Of a stretch of DNA of 64,000 bases, positions 1 to 10,481 are shown piece after piece. The notes beneath the pieces were generated by a model. The model did not search any database. It saw only the letters and a list, made by a program, of their open reading frames with translations, and was not told the DNA's origin. The DNA is from Ichthyophis bannanicus (lineage: Eukaryota; Chordata; Amphibia; Gymnophiona; Ichthyophiidae). The stretch is from NCBI GenBank assembly GCA_033557465.1, contig CM066033.1, positions 1,356,661,834 to 1,356,725,833 on the forward strand, written 5' to 3'. The position numbers and the translations under genes were made by a program. The first letter of the stretch is position 1. Each line of letters opens with the position of its first letter.

Positions 1-769
1 AGGGCTAACCAGCAGACTGTTCACAGCTGGTATGTGTCTTGATGGAGTGCCTTGCAGGGTGCAGTGGCTGATGGCTTGCTGCAGGTGAATACCAGATAGT
101 GCTGGGGTGCATCTTTGGATATCCAGGCCTAAAGTCTGTCTGATATTGTGTTATGGATGTGTGTGGAGCTGCTTGGACTGCCCTGTAGGGTGTCTGTTCC
201 CCAGCAGGACTGGGGTTTGATGGTCCACTCTACTGCCATTGGGTGTGCGGCGGGCGGGGGAGAAGGGGAAGAGGTGGTAGGTAGGTACTTTGCCCACCTA
301 GGGGTCCATGGGGGTTTCCACTAACTGAGACAGACAGAGATATCCGACATGTTTCTGCAGCACCTTCCTATCTCACAGGTTAGTACTGTTTTGGAGCTCT
401 GTCATGGCCTCATCCAGCCATGACTGGTGTTGTGGACCTGGTCCTGGCCGCCACATCACACCCTCAGGGTGAGCACAGTACCCGCACAATGTGACGGTGT
501 GTAGCTACTCTTTGCTGGTAGTCCACCCGCTCAGGACCCCCTACCAGGCCGAGGTGCTGTGTGGGTGCACATGGACAATTCCCCCTACCAGGCCGGGTAG
601 CTGTTGGGGTGCATTCCCCATCTTGTGTGCATCTGTGGACAGCTGATTTGCATGTGCAGTGCATCATGGGTACGGGTGGCCTAACCCTATCCTGTCTACA
701 ACAGCAGACTGTCTGTGGGGTGACGTGCAGGCTCTCTGCAGCCAGCCAGGGGCTTGCTGTCAGCTATAG

Positions 770-840
770 AGCTGTAGCCCAATGGTTATGTCACTCCCTG
801 TACAGCCAGAGGTCATGGGTTCAAGCCCACAGTGGGGCCC
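770..840 (+). repeat. tRNA-like SINE module, sense, unit R copy A
   Basis: The sequence has a box A-like TAGCCCAATGG (about 776-786) and, roughly 30 bases on, a box B-like GGTTCAAGCCC (818-828), followed by a complementary-looking CAGTGGGGCCC. The spacing fits a polymerase III internal promoter. It cannot be folded into a plausible functional tRNA with a clear anticodon arm, and the same module recurs at 13701-13765 and 16434-16498, so it is a tRNA-derived repeat module rather than a tRNA gene. Confidence 0.5.
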
Positions 841-1212
841 TTTGATAGGGCTGTCCACAGCTTTATTTTTATTTACTGTACATATGTCTATGCCGGCAAA
901 ACCACACACAGCTTACTATACCCATTAGGTGCCTCTGAGGGTGCTTTATAGGGCACCCTATAGGCCACCTTATGGTTGCCATCCATATAGGGTGCACTAT
1001 ACATTATCCTGTGTCGCAACATACATGGTGCCCTATAGGGGACATTCTAGGGTGCCTTGGCGGACAGTGCACTGTAACATGTGCCTTACGGGCATCCATA
1101 TGTTAACACACTGTGAGAGCGGGTTTACTAGTGGTGGGAAATAAAATATAAATGGCAGGCCTCCTACAGCACTCCTCACCATGATACATACTGCCCCAGC
1201 CAGCCTTGTTCA

Positions 1213-1285
1213 CTGGGCACTGTGAGAGGTTGAACTCCTGGCCCCTGCACCATTGGTCAGTGTCTTAACCATTGTGCTGTGGCTC
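1213..1285 (-). repeat. tRNA-like SINE module, antisense, unit R copy A
   Basis: Read on the minus strand it contains a box A-like CACAGCACAATGG followed by TTAAGACACTGACC, and a box B-like GAGTTCAACCT. Near-duplicates lie at 1414-1487 and 1793-1860 on the same strand. It lies on the far side of the copy A palindrome from the sense module at 770-840, giving an inverted arrangement also seen in copies B and C. Confidence 0.5.
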
Positions 1286-1413
1286 TGTTCCTGTGTTTGT
1301 GCATCCCCGTGCAGCCTTGTAGCCATCAGCGCGCCATCTTGTGGCACACTAAATTAACAGCACGCCACCTTATGCCACACAACATGGAAATGCCCCTGCC
1401 AGCTGTCTTCAAT

Positions 1414-1487
1414 GGGCACTGTGGGGAATTGAACCCATGATCCCTGCACGAGTGGTCAGTGTCTTAACCATTGTGCTATGGCTCCGT
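1414..1487 (-). repeat. tRNA-like SINE module, antisense, duplicate
   Basis: This is a second minus-strand tRNA-like module with the same TTAAGACACTGACC stretch after box A and a GGTTCAATTCC-type box B. It is a degenerate duplicate of the module at 1213-1285. Confidence 0.45.
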
Positions 1488-1504
1488 TCCTGTTATTTGC
1501 ACAT

Positions 1505-1735
1505 CAGCGCGCCACTTATCCCTCCCACTATTGGACTGCCCCCTCACACATCAGCGCGCCGCCTTCTGCCCACTGGCTCGCCGCCTTCTGTTGCCCACAT
1601 TTATCAGCGCACTGCCTTCTGCCGCCCAAACTTAACAATGCGCCGCCATCTGCCGCCCACACTAAACAGTGCGCCGTCTCATGCCGTAATAAAAATAACA
1701 GTGCGCCGCCTTCTGCCGCCCAAAATTAACATGCC
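1505..1735. repeat. GC-rich minisatellite, about 30-35 bp period
   Basis: The block is built from diverged repeats of a motif like CAGCGCGCCGCCTTCTGCC followed by an AT-richer spacer such as CACACTAAA. At least six units are visible (for example at about 1505, 1551, 1576, 1607, 1640, 1668 and 1700). A single unit-like trace also lies near 1328. The reading frames through it are low-complexity by-products, not genes. Confidence 0.6.
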
Positions 1736-1792
1736 TCCTAACCACTTTTGCCCATAAATGTTGGTGCCTCAGCTGGTCTTTTTTGTTGAGCG

Positions 1793-1860
1793 CAATGGGA
1801 GTTTGAACCCCTGGCCCCTGCACCATTGGTCGGTGTCTTCACCGTTGTACTACGGCTCTG
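1793..1860 (-). repeat. tRNA-like SINE module, antisense, third copy
   Basis: Minus-strand box B-like GGGTTCAAACT and a box A-region remnant (TACAACGGTGAAGACACCGACC) match the modules at 1213-1285 and 1414-1487. It lies shortly before the unit R terminus at 2047. Confidence 0.4.
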
Positions 1861-2151
1861 TTGTTTGGTTTTGCAGCAGCGCCCCACTTAGCCTTCCCAC
1901 GCGCTAATGTGGGCCCCGCACATTAGCGTGACGCACACACGTATGGTCCGGTTTTTTGCTTTTTTCTGCCTGGCCCGCCCACTCCTTATATGGCACCAGC
2001 ACACTAACGGGAACCCGCGCAGCAACGGTGTTTAGTAAACATGCCCCTAAGTCAGGGTATGAACTGTTTGTGGCACATTAGGATTCAGCCTAGTTTTGGG
2101 CACAGTCTCAGATAGGAGACTCCCAAATAAACTCAGGAGCCTGAGGTGGTC

Positions 2152-2365
2152 AGAGGGGTTTTTTTTTTTGACATTTCAACATCTTTATTTCAAATGTTAA
2201 AGGAATTACAATCAAGTCCACATTAAGGGGGAGCGACGATACAAGAAAAAAAAAACAAAAAACAAAGAATATCATTACAAAGGAAATACTGGTCCCCTGA
2301 GATAAGCACTACAAACCCTAAGACTTAGATAGGAAGTTAATAACAAAACTATAACAAAACAATCT
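2152..2365 (-). mobile_element. 5'-truncated L1-like retroposon with 17-bp target duplication
   Basis: A 17-bp direct repeat, AGGAGCCTGAGGTGGTC, flanks the insert at 2135-2151 and 2366-2382. On the minus strand the insert ends with an AATAAA-type signal (AAATAAAGATGTTG) and an A-run of about 11 (the T-run near 2160-2170). This is the signature of target-primed insertion of a polyadenylated transcript by L1-type machinery. No coding domain remains in the roughly 214 bp. It interrupts a diverged CR1-like copy. Confidence 0.7.
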
Positions 2366-2384
2366 AGGAGCCTGAGGTGGTCCC

Positions 2385-3010
2385 AGGGTTATAGACTGGA
2401 TTAGAAACTGGTTGAGTGATAAATAGCACAAAATAATGGTAAATGGAACACAACAGGGTTTTTCCAGCGGCCATTCTGAAGCAATAGAATACTTTGCCCG
2501 TGGACACTCATGTACGTAGAATCTATTTCTCCTTTAGAAGAAAGCTGAAAGCTCATTTATTTGAATTGGTTTTTGACATGTTCTCTTAACTCTGATATTT
2601 GATATGCTTGTCTTCTCTGCTTTTAGAATTGTTTTAGGTGCCATTTGGTGCTTTAACCTGTACACATTTTCTTTTCGAGTGGTGGAATATACGAGTCGTA
2701 TATCATATAAAATTGAATTTCAAAACATAAAATAACTAGTTAAGTGACATGTGGATCTGCCCTGGGGACAGTTCTATTCAGCATTTATTTTTTGTGAAAG
2801 GGTTAGAAAGACAATTTTTCTTTTTTGCAGGTAAAACAAAGATCTGCAACAAAGTGGATATTCCTGAGGGAGTAAACAGAATGAAAATTGATTTAAGAAA
2901 GCTGAAGCAGTAATCAGCTACTTGGCAGTGAAAATTCATTGTAGAAAAGTGCAAAATTGTGCATTTTGTAGTACAAAAATCAAAAGACAGCAGTGCACAG
3001 TGGGGGTAAG
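2385..3010 (+). mobile_element. Diverged CR1-like LINE fragment, split by an L2-like tail
   Basis: Around 2385-2455 the plus strand reads as the CR1 RT region IRNWLS followed by VNGTQQG. From about 2745 to 3010 it continues with pieces resembling the GTVLFSI block, then KICNKVDIPEGVNRM, which is the stretch just after the FADD catalytic motif in CR1 family 2. The intervening 2458-2744 resembles a LINE 3' tail (a RRKLKAHLF-like end, then AT-rich 3' UTR). Many stops and frameshifts make it an old copy. Confidence 0.45.
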
Positions 3011-3036
3011 ATATTGATGGTTTTTGCTTTTTGTTA

Positions 3037-3487
3037 TTATTGTTGTGTTGTTGAATCGGTGTCGACTCATGGCGACCCTCGGGATAGCTGTCCTAAACTG
3101 TGTTCAATCTTCAGTCAGGCAGATCATTGTTGATAGAGTGGTATCCATAGCTGCTGCTATGGTATCGATCCATCTAATTGCTGGCCTTCCTCTTTTACAT
3201 TGACCTTCAGTCTTGCCAAGCATGATGTCTATCTCTAATGATCTCTCTCTTCATATGATGTGTCCAAAGTATGAAAGTCGAAGTCTTATCATCTGAGCTT
3301 CTAAAGAAAGCTTTGGTTTGATCTCCTCTACTACTGACTGGTTTGTTCTTCGGGCAATCCATGATATACACAGTATTCTTTGCTAGCACCATAATTCAAA
3401 GGCATCGATTTTCTTCTTGTCTGTCTTTTTCACTATCCAACTTTGACATCTGTAAGATGTTATTGAAAATAATGTGGTATGATGGAG
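3037..3487 (-). mobile_element. RTE-like LINE 3' fragment (pseudogene)
   Basis: On the minus strand the degraded reading frame resembles the C-terminal region of RTE-type LINE proteins. It has a stretch like LSYFGHIMRRE, then RDRHHAWQD, and near the low-coordinate end a tail resembling 'GSIP'. The element's 3' end is an AAC-rich short repeat (3037-3055, GTTGTTG on plus). The same tail type is seen at 20340-20516. It is interrupted by stops and cut at the start of the Gypsy LTR. The RTE assignment is by memory of family motifs and is moderate. Confidence 0.5.
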
Positions 3488-4422
3488 TGTATGGGACACT
3501 CCCCATCCTCCGCAGGGACTCTCCCTAGCCAAGGCCAGAACCAATTAGGTATTCCTTTGGTAAGAGTTTGGACCCCTGTCCTTTTAAGAGAATAGGCTGG
3601 AGAATGTTGGGGAGGGTGTGACCAGGCCCCGGGGGGGGGGGGGGGATTAAACCAGGAAGCAGGAGACATAGGGGAGAGAGGAGCCCGGGGTTCTGCAGCA
3701 TTCCTGAAGAGTACTTACCTGTAAAAGAGAGCCTGCTGTAAAGCTAGGAAGCATTTGAATTCATTTCCGTCTGCTCAGCCTTGCTGCTGGAGTTCGACTC
3801 AGTTGGAGAGACTGTTGTTGGTCTGTGCTGCTTGAAGTGAAGAAACTTTATCTTTATTGACGTGCTTGATATACCATCCAATACCAAGGCATCTGAGCGT
3901 TTACAAAACAAAACATACTATGAGAAATATGAGAAGGAAAAAGAATGCCAATTACAAGATAGGAAAAAAGAAAAAAAAAGCTTAGACTAGTGGAGGGGGG
4001 AGGGAGGGCAGCAGTGGGACAACTGAGGGGCAGGATCTAGGTAGAGGTGGGTGAGAAAAAAGAGATGGCTATGTAGCATGGAAAGGAGAGCTCAAGATGG
4101 AGGTCAGATGGGAGAGAATTCCACAGGAGGAGGCCAAGGAAGACGAATGCCAGGGTGCAAGGAGCCAGTTTGTTTTGCTTTGGAAGTGTCCTCTGTGCGG
4201 AAGCAGCCTTCAGCTATTCAGCAGAATAGCCCTGCTGAGAGACTTGTTACAGCTGGGGGAAAAAGGCCAAGGGCAACACAGGGTTTAACTCTCCATGTGG
4301 CTAAAACCAAAGGAGGGCTAGGGCAGTTGTTTGGATGCTTGTCCCCAAATAAAGTATATTTTCTTTAAACCTCTCTTGGCTGTGGTCCGATGTCATGTCT
4401 CATGCTGGTCACATCTACCACA
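3488..4422 (+). repeat. Candidate 5' LTR of a Ty3/Gypsy element
   Basis: The stretch begins TGTATGGGACACTCCCC and ends TCTACCACA. A polyadenylation signal AATAAAG with a T-rich tail lies near 4348. The end is followed at once by TATGGTAACAGTGGTGGGATG, which has the form of a tRNA primer binding site as seen after vertebrate Gypsy LTRs. A Gag-like coding remnant follows. A LINE 3' tail (about 3845-4150, minus) seems to be inserted inside. No second LTR is in view, so the borders are approximate. Confidence 0.5.
3845..4150 (-). mobile_element. L2-like LINE 3' tail, minus strand
   Basis: The plus strand reads TTTATTGACGTGCTTGATATACC, then GCGTTTACAAAA, then GAAGGAAAAAGAATGCCAAT. The same order occurs at 19098-19210 (CTTGATATACGA, GCGGTTTACAAAA, GAATGCCAATC), so both are 3' ends of one LINE family in minus orientation. 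The coding part is absent. The far border is uncertain. Confidence 0.5.
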
Positions 4423-4639
4423 TATGGTAACAGTGGTGGGATGTTTCTTCTTAACCCTATGACAGAAGAAATGCCACACACCTCTCCCAAGTACAGGGAA
4501 GAAGAAAGGGGTTTATTTTGGTACATGGCTAAAGGAGTTAGTCCTGCTGCAGTCAGGGAAGAAACCTCAGTTTAGTTAGAAGCCAGACAGGCAGGAGTTT
4601 TGTTTTCTTTTTCCTACCCTGACTGGGTTGGAAAGAATA

Positions 4640-5130
4640 ATTAAAAACAAAATGGAGAGATCACTCCAGGCTCTAGTAGAGGGACAGCAGCAATAGCAAC
4701 AGCAACAACAGCAGCAGCTATAGCAACAGCAACAACAGCAGCAGCTACAGCGCACTCTAGTGGAGGGACAGCAACAGCTGCAACGTGCCCTAGTGGAAGG
4801 ACAGCAGTAACAGCAGAACTACTATAGGATATTTTGCAAGCCCGAGGGACACAGCATTGGAAATCCAGCAGGGGTCGCTAGCTCAAGTCTCAAAGGCACT
4901 CCAAGAGTGGCAGCCCCATCCCCTGGTATCACTCCTGCCTAAACTGATGATGGGCAAGGACCTGGACCACTTCCTACTAAAGTATGAGCGGACAACCTGG
5001 CTGGCTGAGTGGCCAGAGACGATGTGGATCACATATCTGGGAAACCGGCTGACTGGAAGCAAACAAGCCACCTTCCAGGAAGCTAACCCTGATGGTCAAG
5101 CCCAGTGATTATATCAGAGCCCTTGGTATG
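4640..5130 (+). pseudogene. Ty3/Gypsy Gag remnant
   Basis: A start near 4642 (MERSLQALVEGQQQ) runs into a glutamine-rich stretch with internal stops. After a frameshift an 83-codon frame (4857-5108) reads VSLLPKLMMGKDLDHFLLKYERT, then WPETMWITYLGNRLTGSKQATFQ. That pattern (a 'PEDDPEAFL.TFER' analogue, then a tryptophan-rich helix ending in TG.A) is the capsid core of vertebrate Gypsy Gag proteins. It follows the candidate LTR and primer site at the right distance. No protease, RT or integrase follows, so this is a truncated 5' end. Confidence 0.6.
4684..4815 (+). repeat. CAG/CAA-rich tandem repeat in Gag
   Basis: Glutamine codons (CAG, CAA) are arranged in partly duplicated blocks: AGCAACAGCAACAACAGCAG occurs twice, about 36 bp apart, and the CTAGTGGAGGGACAG block is also repeated. 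It lies within the Gag frame and includes TAG stops derived from CAG. Confidence 0.6.
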
Positions 5131-5157
5131 ACTCTGGGGAGCAGCATAGCCAGTAGA

Positions 5158-5330
5158 AAAAAGGATGTGGTAATACCACTGTTGTGGTTATTTGTGAGGC
5201 CTCACCTACTCATAATATCATGCCTAATTCTGCAGACCGTATATCCGGATGGATATTGACAGTGTGGAGGAAGTCCTGGAAAAAGCCACAACATGGTGTA
5301 GCATCTACACTAAAAATCATATGAACTGAG
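5158..5330 (+). mobile_element. Short diverged CR1-like RT tail fragment
   Basis: One frame reads SRKKDVVIPLLWLFVRPHLL, then after stops a KATTWC/KSYE-like stretch. This is the order of the CR1 C-terminal block (IMPLYKSLVRPHLEY ... VATKMV ... YEDRLK). It is too degraded to place in a family. Confidence 0.35.
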
Positions 5331-5419
5331 ACTTAAGCAGCAGTAGATAATATCCTCTATCTGGCCCTAGGCAAAAGGTTAGTATCCCTGGTTGCAGATT
5401 AGTGATGGGAAATTCAGGG

Positions 5420-7185
5420 TGGCTTTTACCATGAATGAAACCAGGCAGACTAGATGGGTTTTCTGATCCTTACGTACCATCTTACTTTTATGTCTTGAAC
5501 ACTCCTTGCACCCATAGTAAACACATGCGTCGACAGTGCGGCACTTACTGTATATCCTTCAAGCACCCTCACACCACTAACCTAGCAAAAAGACACAGGA
5601 GACCAAAGCTAAACACAAAGTGATCTTACTAACAAATTGATTTAAAATAATATATTGGATTCCAACATTTGACTTATTAACTATTTCATTTCTTTTTCTA
5701 CATTTGTATGGCCCACTAAGGCTCTCTATGTTTTGGTCATGTGGAAGCAAAACACTTTGGGGCTCGTTTGCTAAAGGGTGCTATGATGCTATGCCTCAAT
5801 ATTGCTAAAACCGCAGTGTGTTAAGTGTTAAGAGTTCTGGACATGGAAAGCATGTTCCTCGTAGTTGATGTGGAGCCCTGTACCCTAACATAGCATATGG
5901 ATAATACGAGTTGCATTCACTGAACTCACACTCATTGGAAGGGTCACAGTTAGCGTGTGGTGTTTACCTCCATGCTAACTCTGCAATGCTCAACACATCC
6001 ACTCTTCGCTTCTAATCCGCCCCTTACCGCATGGGTCCTTCTACTCTTTGGCTGTTTTGTCTTTCTCACCAAAAATGGAGCATTTCATTATAAAGGTGAA
6101 AGAAAAAACAAGGAAATCCAAAAAGGACTTCTGTAAACAACACAAAGCCCACCAAGTACAAAGCAAGACAGGAACCAGCAGCTGCAGCTCTATCTTGAAA
6201 TTTGTCATTTCCTACACTCCAGAATAACACCCCTGAGAACGAATACACTATATTCACTGGATAGCAGAAGCTGGATAGCAGAAGCTTCATGATCTGTGTA
6301 CTCAGGCAAGAAAGGGGTAGAAATGAAATTATAATGAGAAAACATGATGCATAGAACTGTAGGGAAGACATGGAATGGTACAAAAGAAAAGAAAACAGAC
6401 AAACTATTACAGTAAGCCATATGGAGACATATTACAGATGGAGATAAAAATCTAAGTGGGGCAAATGGAGGCAAGAAAGTTGGGTAGTGAGATAAAGATG
6501 AAGAAATGGGAGACAGAGAAAGAAGGCTAAGCAGTGGCAATAGGGGTGAGTGAGAGAGGGGAAGGGGGGTACGTTGAGCTGTGCTTTACACGTGAATTTT
6601 AACTATTTGCACACAGGAACGCTGAACGGCAGCACTGTGCACTAGAAAATAGTGCCATTGCTCTAATATTTTCACATCTCTGTTACTTTTGCTGGAGTCA
6701 TATATTAGGATTTTCGTGCAAAGTGAAAAGCTATTGCATCAAACTTCGACTAGGGTAAAATAAAAGAGATTTTCAGAGTACTGCAATGCCACAGAGTAGA
6801 AAAATACATTGTAAAAAATCATTTGGGAGAAAAGAAAGGAAGAGTGCTCTGAAAGGAAGAAAATAAAATTTAATTTGTAGTTGTTAAATGTTTTAAAAAG
6901 TTGATACGGTCAAACTTTCTGCAGCATGTCAATGATATAATACACAAAAACCTCTTAAGGGTTCATCAGAGAGGCATTAAAGTCTTTAACTTGGCTCCAT
7001 CAGTAAGAGTGAGATCTTGTCCTACAGACTGACTGCACAGGCTTCATAAAGACTCTGGGGTCGATACAGGCAAAGAAACATATTTTGGTGGACACCATGT
7101 ATGTATTTACATATAGATTAGCTTTAGAGAAGAAAACAGAAAGAGAGACATCTATCTGCAGAGATTAACAACAAACTGATTCTTC
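5420..7185. other. No recognised gene; possible Harbinger-like end at 5760
   Basis: I see no protein domain in this stretch. At 5760 the sequence GGGGCTCGTTTGCTAAAG resembles the inverted termini of the elements at 30368 and 42491 and is followed by hyphenated AT/GC sequence similar in style. I could not find the opposite terminus. The remainder is AT-rich with purine-rich patches at 6430-6570. Confidence 0.35.
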
Positions 7186-8930
7186 CTAAACGGGGCTAGG
7201 CCATGGTCTGCTGTGGGCAGATGCCACTGCCCCCTCCGCCACCAGCACCCCTCTGCCACCATGCTGCCATGCCATTATGCCGGTGGTGCTGGTGGTGCGC
7301 AGTCCCAGGCCATCCAGTATGCCGGTAGGCAGCTGCCTATGGTGTGGGTTCTCGGGTAGGGGTGCCTACATAGACATGCGCGCTTCCCCCCCACCCCCCG
7401 CACCGCCTGCCAATGTTGGGATTTTAGATGTGGTTCTGGTCCTTTTATATGTTTATTTGCCTTTTTGGTCCCTGCACATGTAACACAACTATCACCTTTC
7501 TGGGTTTCCCTGCCTTTGCTGCACATTGCTGACTGAAATGGTTTCTGTTTCCTGCAAATGTGTGTAACGCGAGGGTTTCACTGGCGTTAGTGCTCAGACC
7601 CGGATTTCACAGCATTAGTGTGCCTAGAGCCTCTCCCCTCCCACACTCCGCCCATTGACCCCTTCTCTCCGCCCTCTGGGAAGCCTTCAGACCCGGATTT
7701 CACAGAGTTAGTGTGCCTTAACGCCGCCGCCACATTATCACGCAATAAGTGACATTATCGCACGATAATGTCACTTATTGTGTGATAATACCACTTATCG
7801 TGCGATAAAACATCTTAACATCGCAGCAGTGGTATTATCGTGCGATAAGTGACGTTATTGTGCGATAATGTAACATTATCACACGATAAAATCACTTATC
7901 GCGTGATAACGCGGCGGTGGCATTAAGGCAAACTAACGCTGTGAAATCCGGGTCTGAAGGGCGGAGTAAGGCTTCCCAGAGGGTGGAGAGAAGAGGTCAA
8001 TGGGCGGAGAGTGGGAGGGGAGAGGCTCCAGGCACACTAATGCTGTGAAATCCGGGTCTGAACACTAACGCCAGTGAAACCCTCGCATTAAGGCACATTT
8101 GCAGGAAAGAGAAACCATTTCAGTCAGCAATGTGCAGCAAAGGCAGGGAAACCCAGAGAAGTGATTGTTGTGATACATGTGCAGGGACCAAAAAGGCAAA
8201 TAAACATATAAAAGGACCAGAACCACATCTAAAATCCCAATAACCAAGCTGGCCAATAGTGATATTAATGATAAACAAAAAGCAACACTACTGACAAAGC
8301 GTATAAATTAAGATATCATGTTTGGAAAGGTCTATGCTCTGTCCCCCTACAAAGTGAATGATCCCACATTGAAATAGCGCTGATCAGGGTTTCTGCCATT
8401 TAGATTGGGCAGGTTTGTTATGGCGAGCACATGTGCAGCAACAGCAGAGTGGGCATGTAGGAAAGGGCAACTGTTAACTGATGCTGTAAATGGGATAAAG
8501 GGGGCAGCAGGCGGCACATGCTGTGGTCCAGCTGGGGCACAGTGCGGGCTAGGCAGATGCCTAGGTGGCACATAGGAATGCCGAAAGTGTAAAGCAGCAA
8601 GACAGCAACTGACGAGGGTCCAACATGGGCATGAGTGTGTGTCCCACAGTGTCACAGGGGAGATTACCCAGCAGGTACCCCCAAGAGCACATAACATTGG
8701 CAGGCATTGCGGGAGGGGGGGGGGGGAAGCACGCATGTCCATGTAGGCACCCCTACCCGAGAACCCACACCATAGGCAGCTGCCTACCAGCATACTGGAT
8801 GACCTGGGACTGCGCACCACCAGCACCACCGGCATAATGGCATGGCAGCATGGTGGCGGAAGGGTGCTGGTAGTGGAGGGGGCAGTGGCATCTGCCCACT
8901 GCAGACCATGGCCTAGCCCCATTTAGGTGG
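7186..8930. repeat. Giant interrupted palindrome (about 1.7 kb)
   Basis: Outer arms run from about 7186-7415 (AAACGGGGCTAGGCCATGG onward) and 8697-8928 (ending CCATGGCCTAGCCCC then TTTAGG). Inner arms run from about 7416-7820 and 7830-8240 (TTGGGATTTTAGATGTGG against CCACATCTAAAATCCCAA). The centre near 7825 contains repeated short palindromes of the form TTATCGNNCGATAA. About 455 bp (8241-8696) is present only on the right, so there was an insertion there or a deletion on the left. Arms are diverged by scattered substitutions, so it is not an assembly mirror. It abuts unit R copy B. No protein is encoded; it may be a foldback or very long MITE-type element. Confidence 0.8.
7720..7920. repeat. 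TTATCG/CGATAA palindrome cluster
   Basis: At least eight short inverted pairs such as TTATCGTGCGATAA and TTATCACGCAATAAG alternate with GTGACATTATCG and ACCACTTATCG spacers. They sit at the centre of the giant palindrome. Related CGCGATAACG and TTGCGATAACC motifs occur near the right end of unit R copy B (14203-14233), with a similar TCGCGATAACC in copy C (about 16982). Confidence 0.7.
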
Positions 8931-9004
8931 GTGCCATGCAATGCAACAGACAGGGTCTGTCTGACGAACAGTCATGGTATCCCCAGGGAATGAACTGTCC
9001 CAGT

Positions 9005-9087
9005 GGCAACAGTGTGGTGCATTACACACAGCCAGTGTGTTCTGGAGTAGAAGGTCACAAGTTCAAGTCCCAGATGTGGCTCCTGCC
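9005..9087 (+). repeat. tRNA-like module near unit R copy B left end
   Basis: GTGGCAACAGTGTGGTGCA is followed by a box B-like AAGTTCAAGTCCC (about 9059-9071) and a closing GTGGCTCCTGCC. The equivalent in copy C is 14468-14548. The box spacing is tRNA-like, but no functional cloverleaf is evident. Confidence 0.45.
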
Positions 9088-9220
9088 AACCCTTTCCCCA
9101 TATATTACCCAGTACTAAACCGTGGTAATAAAAACGGAAACTTTATTGCAGATAAAATAAACATGCCTGAAACGCCTATATTTTACCCTACAGAACACAG
9201 ACACCATAAACATGTGCAAT

Positions 9221-9428
9221 CCCTAGAGCAGAGTTTCCCAACTGCAGCCCTGGAGGGCCAAACAACATTCAGGTTTCATGCTGTCCCTAATAAATATGCC
9301 TGCGCTGCATTACTATGCGCCGCCCCATTGTATGCAAATGTATCTCATACATATTCATTAGGGACAGCATGAAACCTTGAACAGTGTTTGGCCCACCAGG
9401 ACCAGAGTTGTGAACCTCTGCCCTAGAG
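9221..9428. mobile_element. Foldback MITE-like repeat of about 208 bp
   Basis: The left end CCCTAGAGCAGAGTTTCCCAAC pairs with the right end GAACCTCTGCCCTAGAG. The inner segments AGGTTTCATGCTGTCCCTAAT and ATTAGGGACAGCATGAAACC are inverted copies. The middle reads TATGCAAATGTATCTCATACATATTCATTAGG. A partial copy is at 14572-14725, and a diverged relative precedes the CR1 tail at 28735-28900. It encodes nothing. Confidence 0.6.
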
Positions 9429-10231
9429 AAGTGGCCAACAAGGGCATAAACACCCACAGGCTCCACTATCCAAAGACTCATGGAGAGTCAGGTTGTTGTG
9501 CCCTGCGCGCAGCAGCATCTCCCAATACTAGCACTTCCATACCTTATCAATGCCGCCCTAAACTTGGGGATACGTTACACATATATCAAAAGGTTGCTAT
9601 GATTAATGGCAGATAACAATTCCAGTGTTAGCCTGCCAATGTGCATAATGAGGAGCAAGGTACTGTGAGTATGGCCCAGACAGGGTGGCCTGGGCAGGAT
9701 GTATCTGCACAGGGCATAGGGCAATGGCTGGAACATTGTAGTGCCTGGCCACCACCTGCATGGACAGGGTGGCCACAGCATGTCCTGCTGGGAGGTCACT
9801 CTCACCCTGACTGATCAGTGCCCATGGCATGTCTAGGTTCCCCCATAGTGCTGTATAGTCTTTTTCTCAAGTGATATTTATGGGTTCTCTTTCCTGGGGC
9901 CCAATCACTGATTTATTTGCTTGGTGTGTGTGCTCACATCTCTTCCACGAACATGGACTAGCTAGCAGACTGTCTGCAGCTAGTATGTGTATGGCTGAAG
10001 CACCTTGCAGAGTGCAGTGGCTGGAGACTCACTGTGTTTGCTGCTGGAGAATGTCAGATAGTGGTGGGGGCAGCTGAGCATTTCTAGGCCTACTGTCTGT
10101 CTGCCATTGTCTTATCGATGTGTTCAGATCTGCATTGACTGCCCTGTAGGGTGCCTGTTCCCCACCAGGACTGGGGTTGATGGTCCCCTCTACTGCCACC
10201 ATTGCAGGGATATAGAGTGTGGATCTGTTGG

Positions 10232-10481
10232 TATAAGTACCAAAACCCCAAACCGATGCTTTTGAATCATACATACCTTGTACATAGTTTATAATCCTGT
10301 TCCTTGTACATAGTTAAAACTGTTAATTATAAGTTTGATCTGAATTTTCTTTGTAACCTCACATTGTTATATATAAAAACAGCATTGCCTTGTTTACTGT
10401 TGTTCAATGTAAACCGCAACTGAACATTGGAAGGTGCGGTATATAAAAACTTGTTAATTAAATTAAAATTAAATTAAATTC
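10232..10481 (+). mobile_element. L2-like LINE 3' tail
   Basis: This stretch is absent at the equivalent place in unit R copy C, so it is an insertion. It contains two TTGTACATAGTT copies, GTAAACCGCAACTG, then GGTGCGGTATATAAAAACTTG and a TTAAATTAAA-type terminal repeat. 'Gtaaaccgc ... ggtatataaa' followed by short AT repeats is the usual 3' end of L2-like LINEs. No coding sequence is included. Confidence 0.6.

Larger units (their letters stand above)
1..2047 (+). repeat. Complex repeat 'unit R', copy A (right part)
   Basis: This stretch matches the right-hand parts of copies B (8926-14339) and C (14390-17100). Shared landmarks occur in the same order: a block around AGCAGACTGT, the phrase TGGTCCNCTCTACTGCC, a CTCAGGGTGAGCACAGT block, a tRNA-like module, an AT-poor palindrome rich in GGTGCC/GGCACC, an antisense tRNA-like module, and the terminal AAACATGCCCC followed by TAA. 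The left part lies outside the window. Copy A is the most diverged of the three and carries an extra array of short GC-rich repeats (1505-1735). It encodes no recognisable protein. The end motif resembles the inverted terminus of the Harbinger-like element at 42491-43362, so unit R may be a large non-autonomous DNA transposon or a composite ending in one. Confidence 0.6.

Noticed and set aside
770..840. Functional tRNA genes
   Set aside because: Box A and B-like motifs are present at many places, but no complete cloverleaf with a sensible anticodon loop is visible and the modules repeat in diverged copies, as SINE heads do.
1437..1757. 106-codon open frame
   Set aside because: It lies in a GC-rich minisatellite, overlaps another frame of similar character and shows no domain.
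3488..4422. Endogenous retrovirus LTR
   Set aside because: The downstream Gag remnant matches Ty3/Gypsy rather than retroviral Gag, and no envelope-like sequence occurs nearby.
7720..7920. CRISPR-like array
   Set aside because: The short palindromes have no constant repeat plus unique spacer pattern, and the DNA is from a vertebrate.
8347..8922. 191-codon minus-strand open frame
   Set aside because: It spans the right arm of the giant palindrome and a G-run; composition is that of the repeat and no domain is visible.
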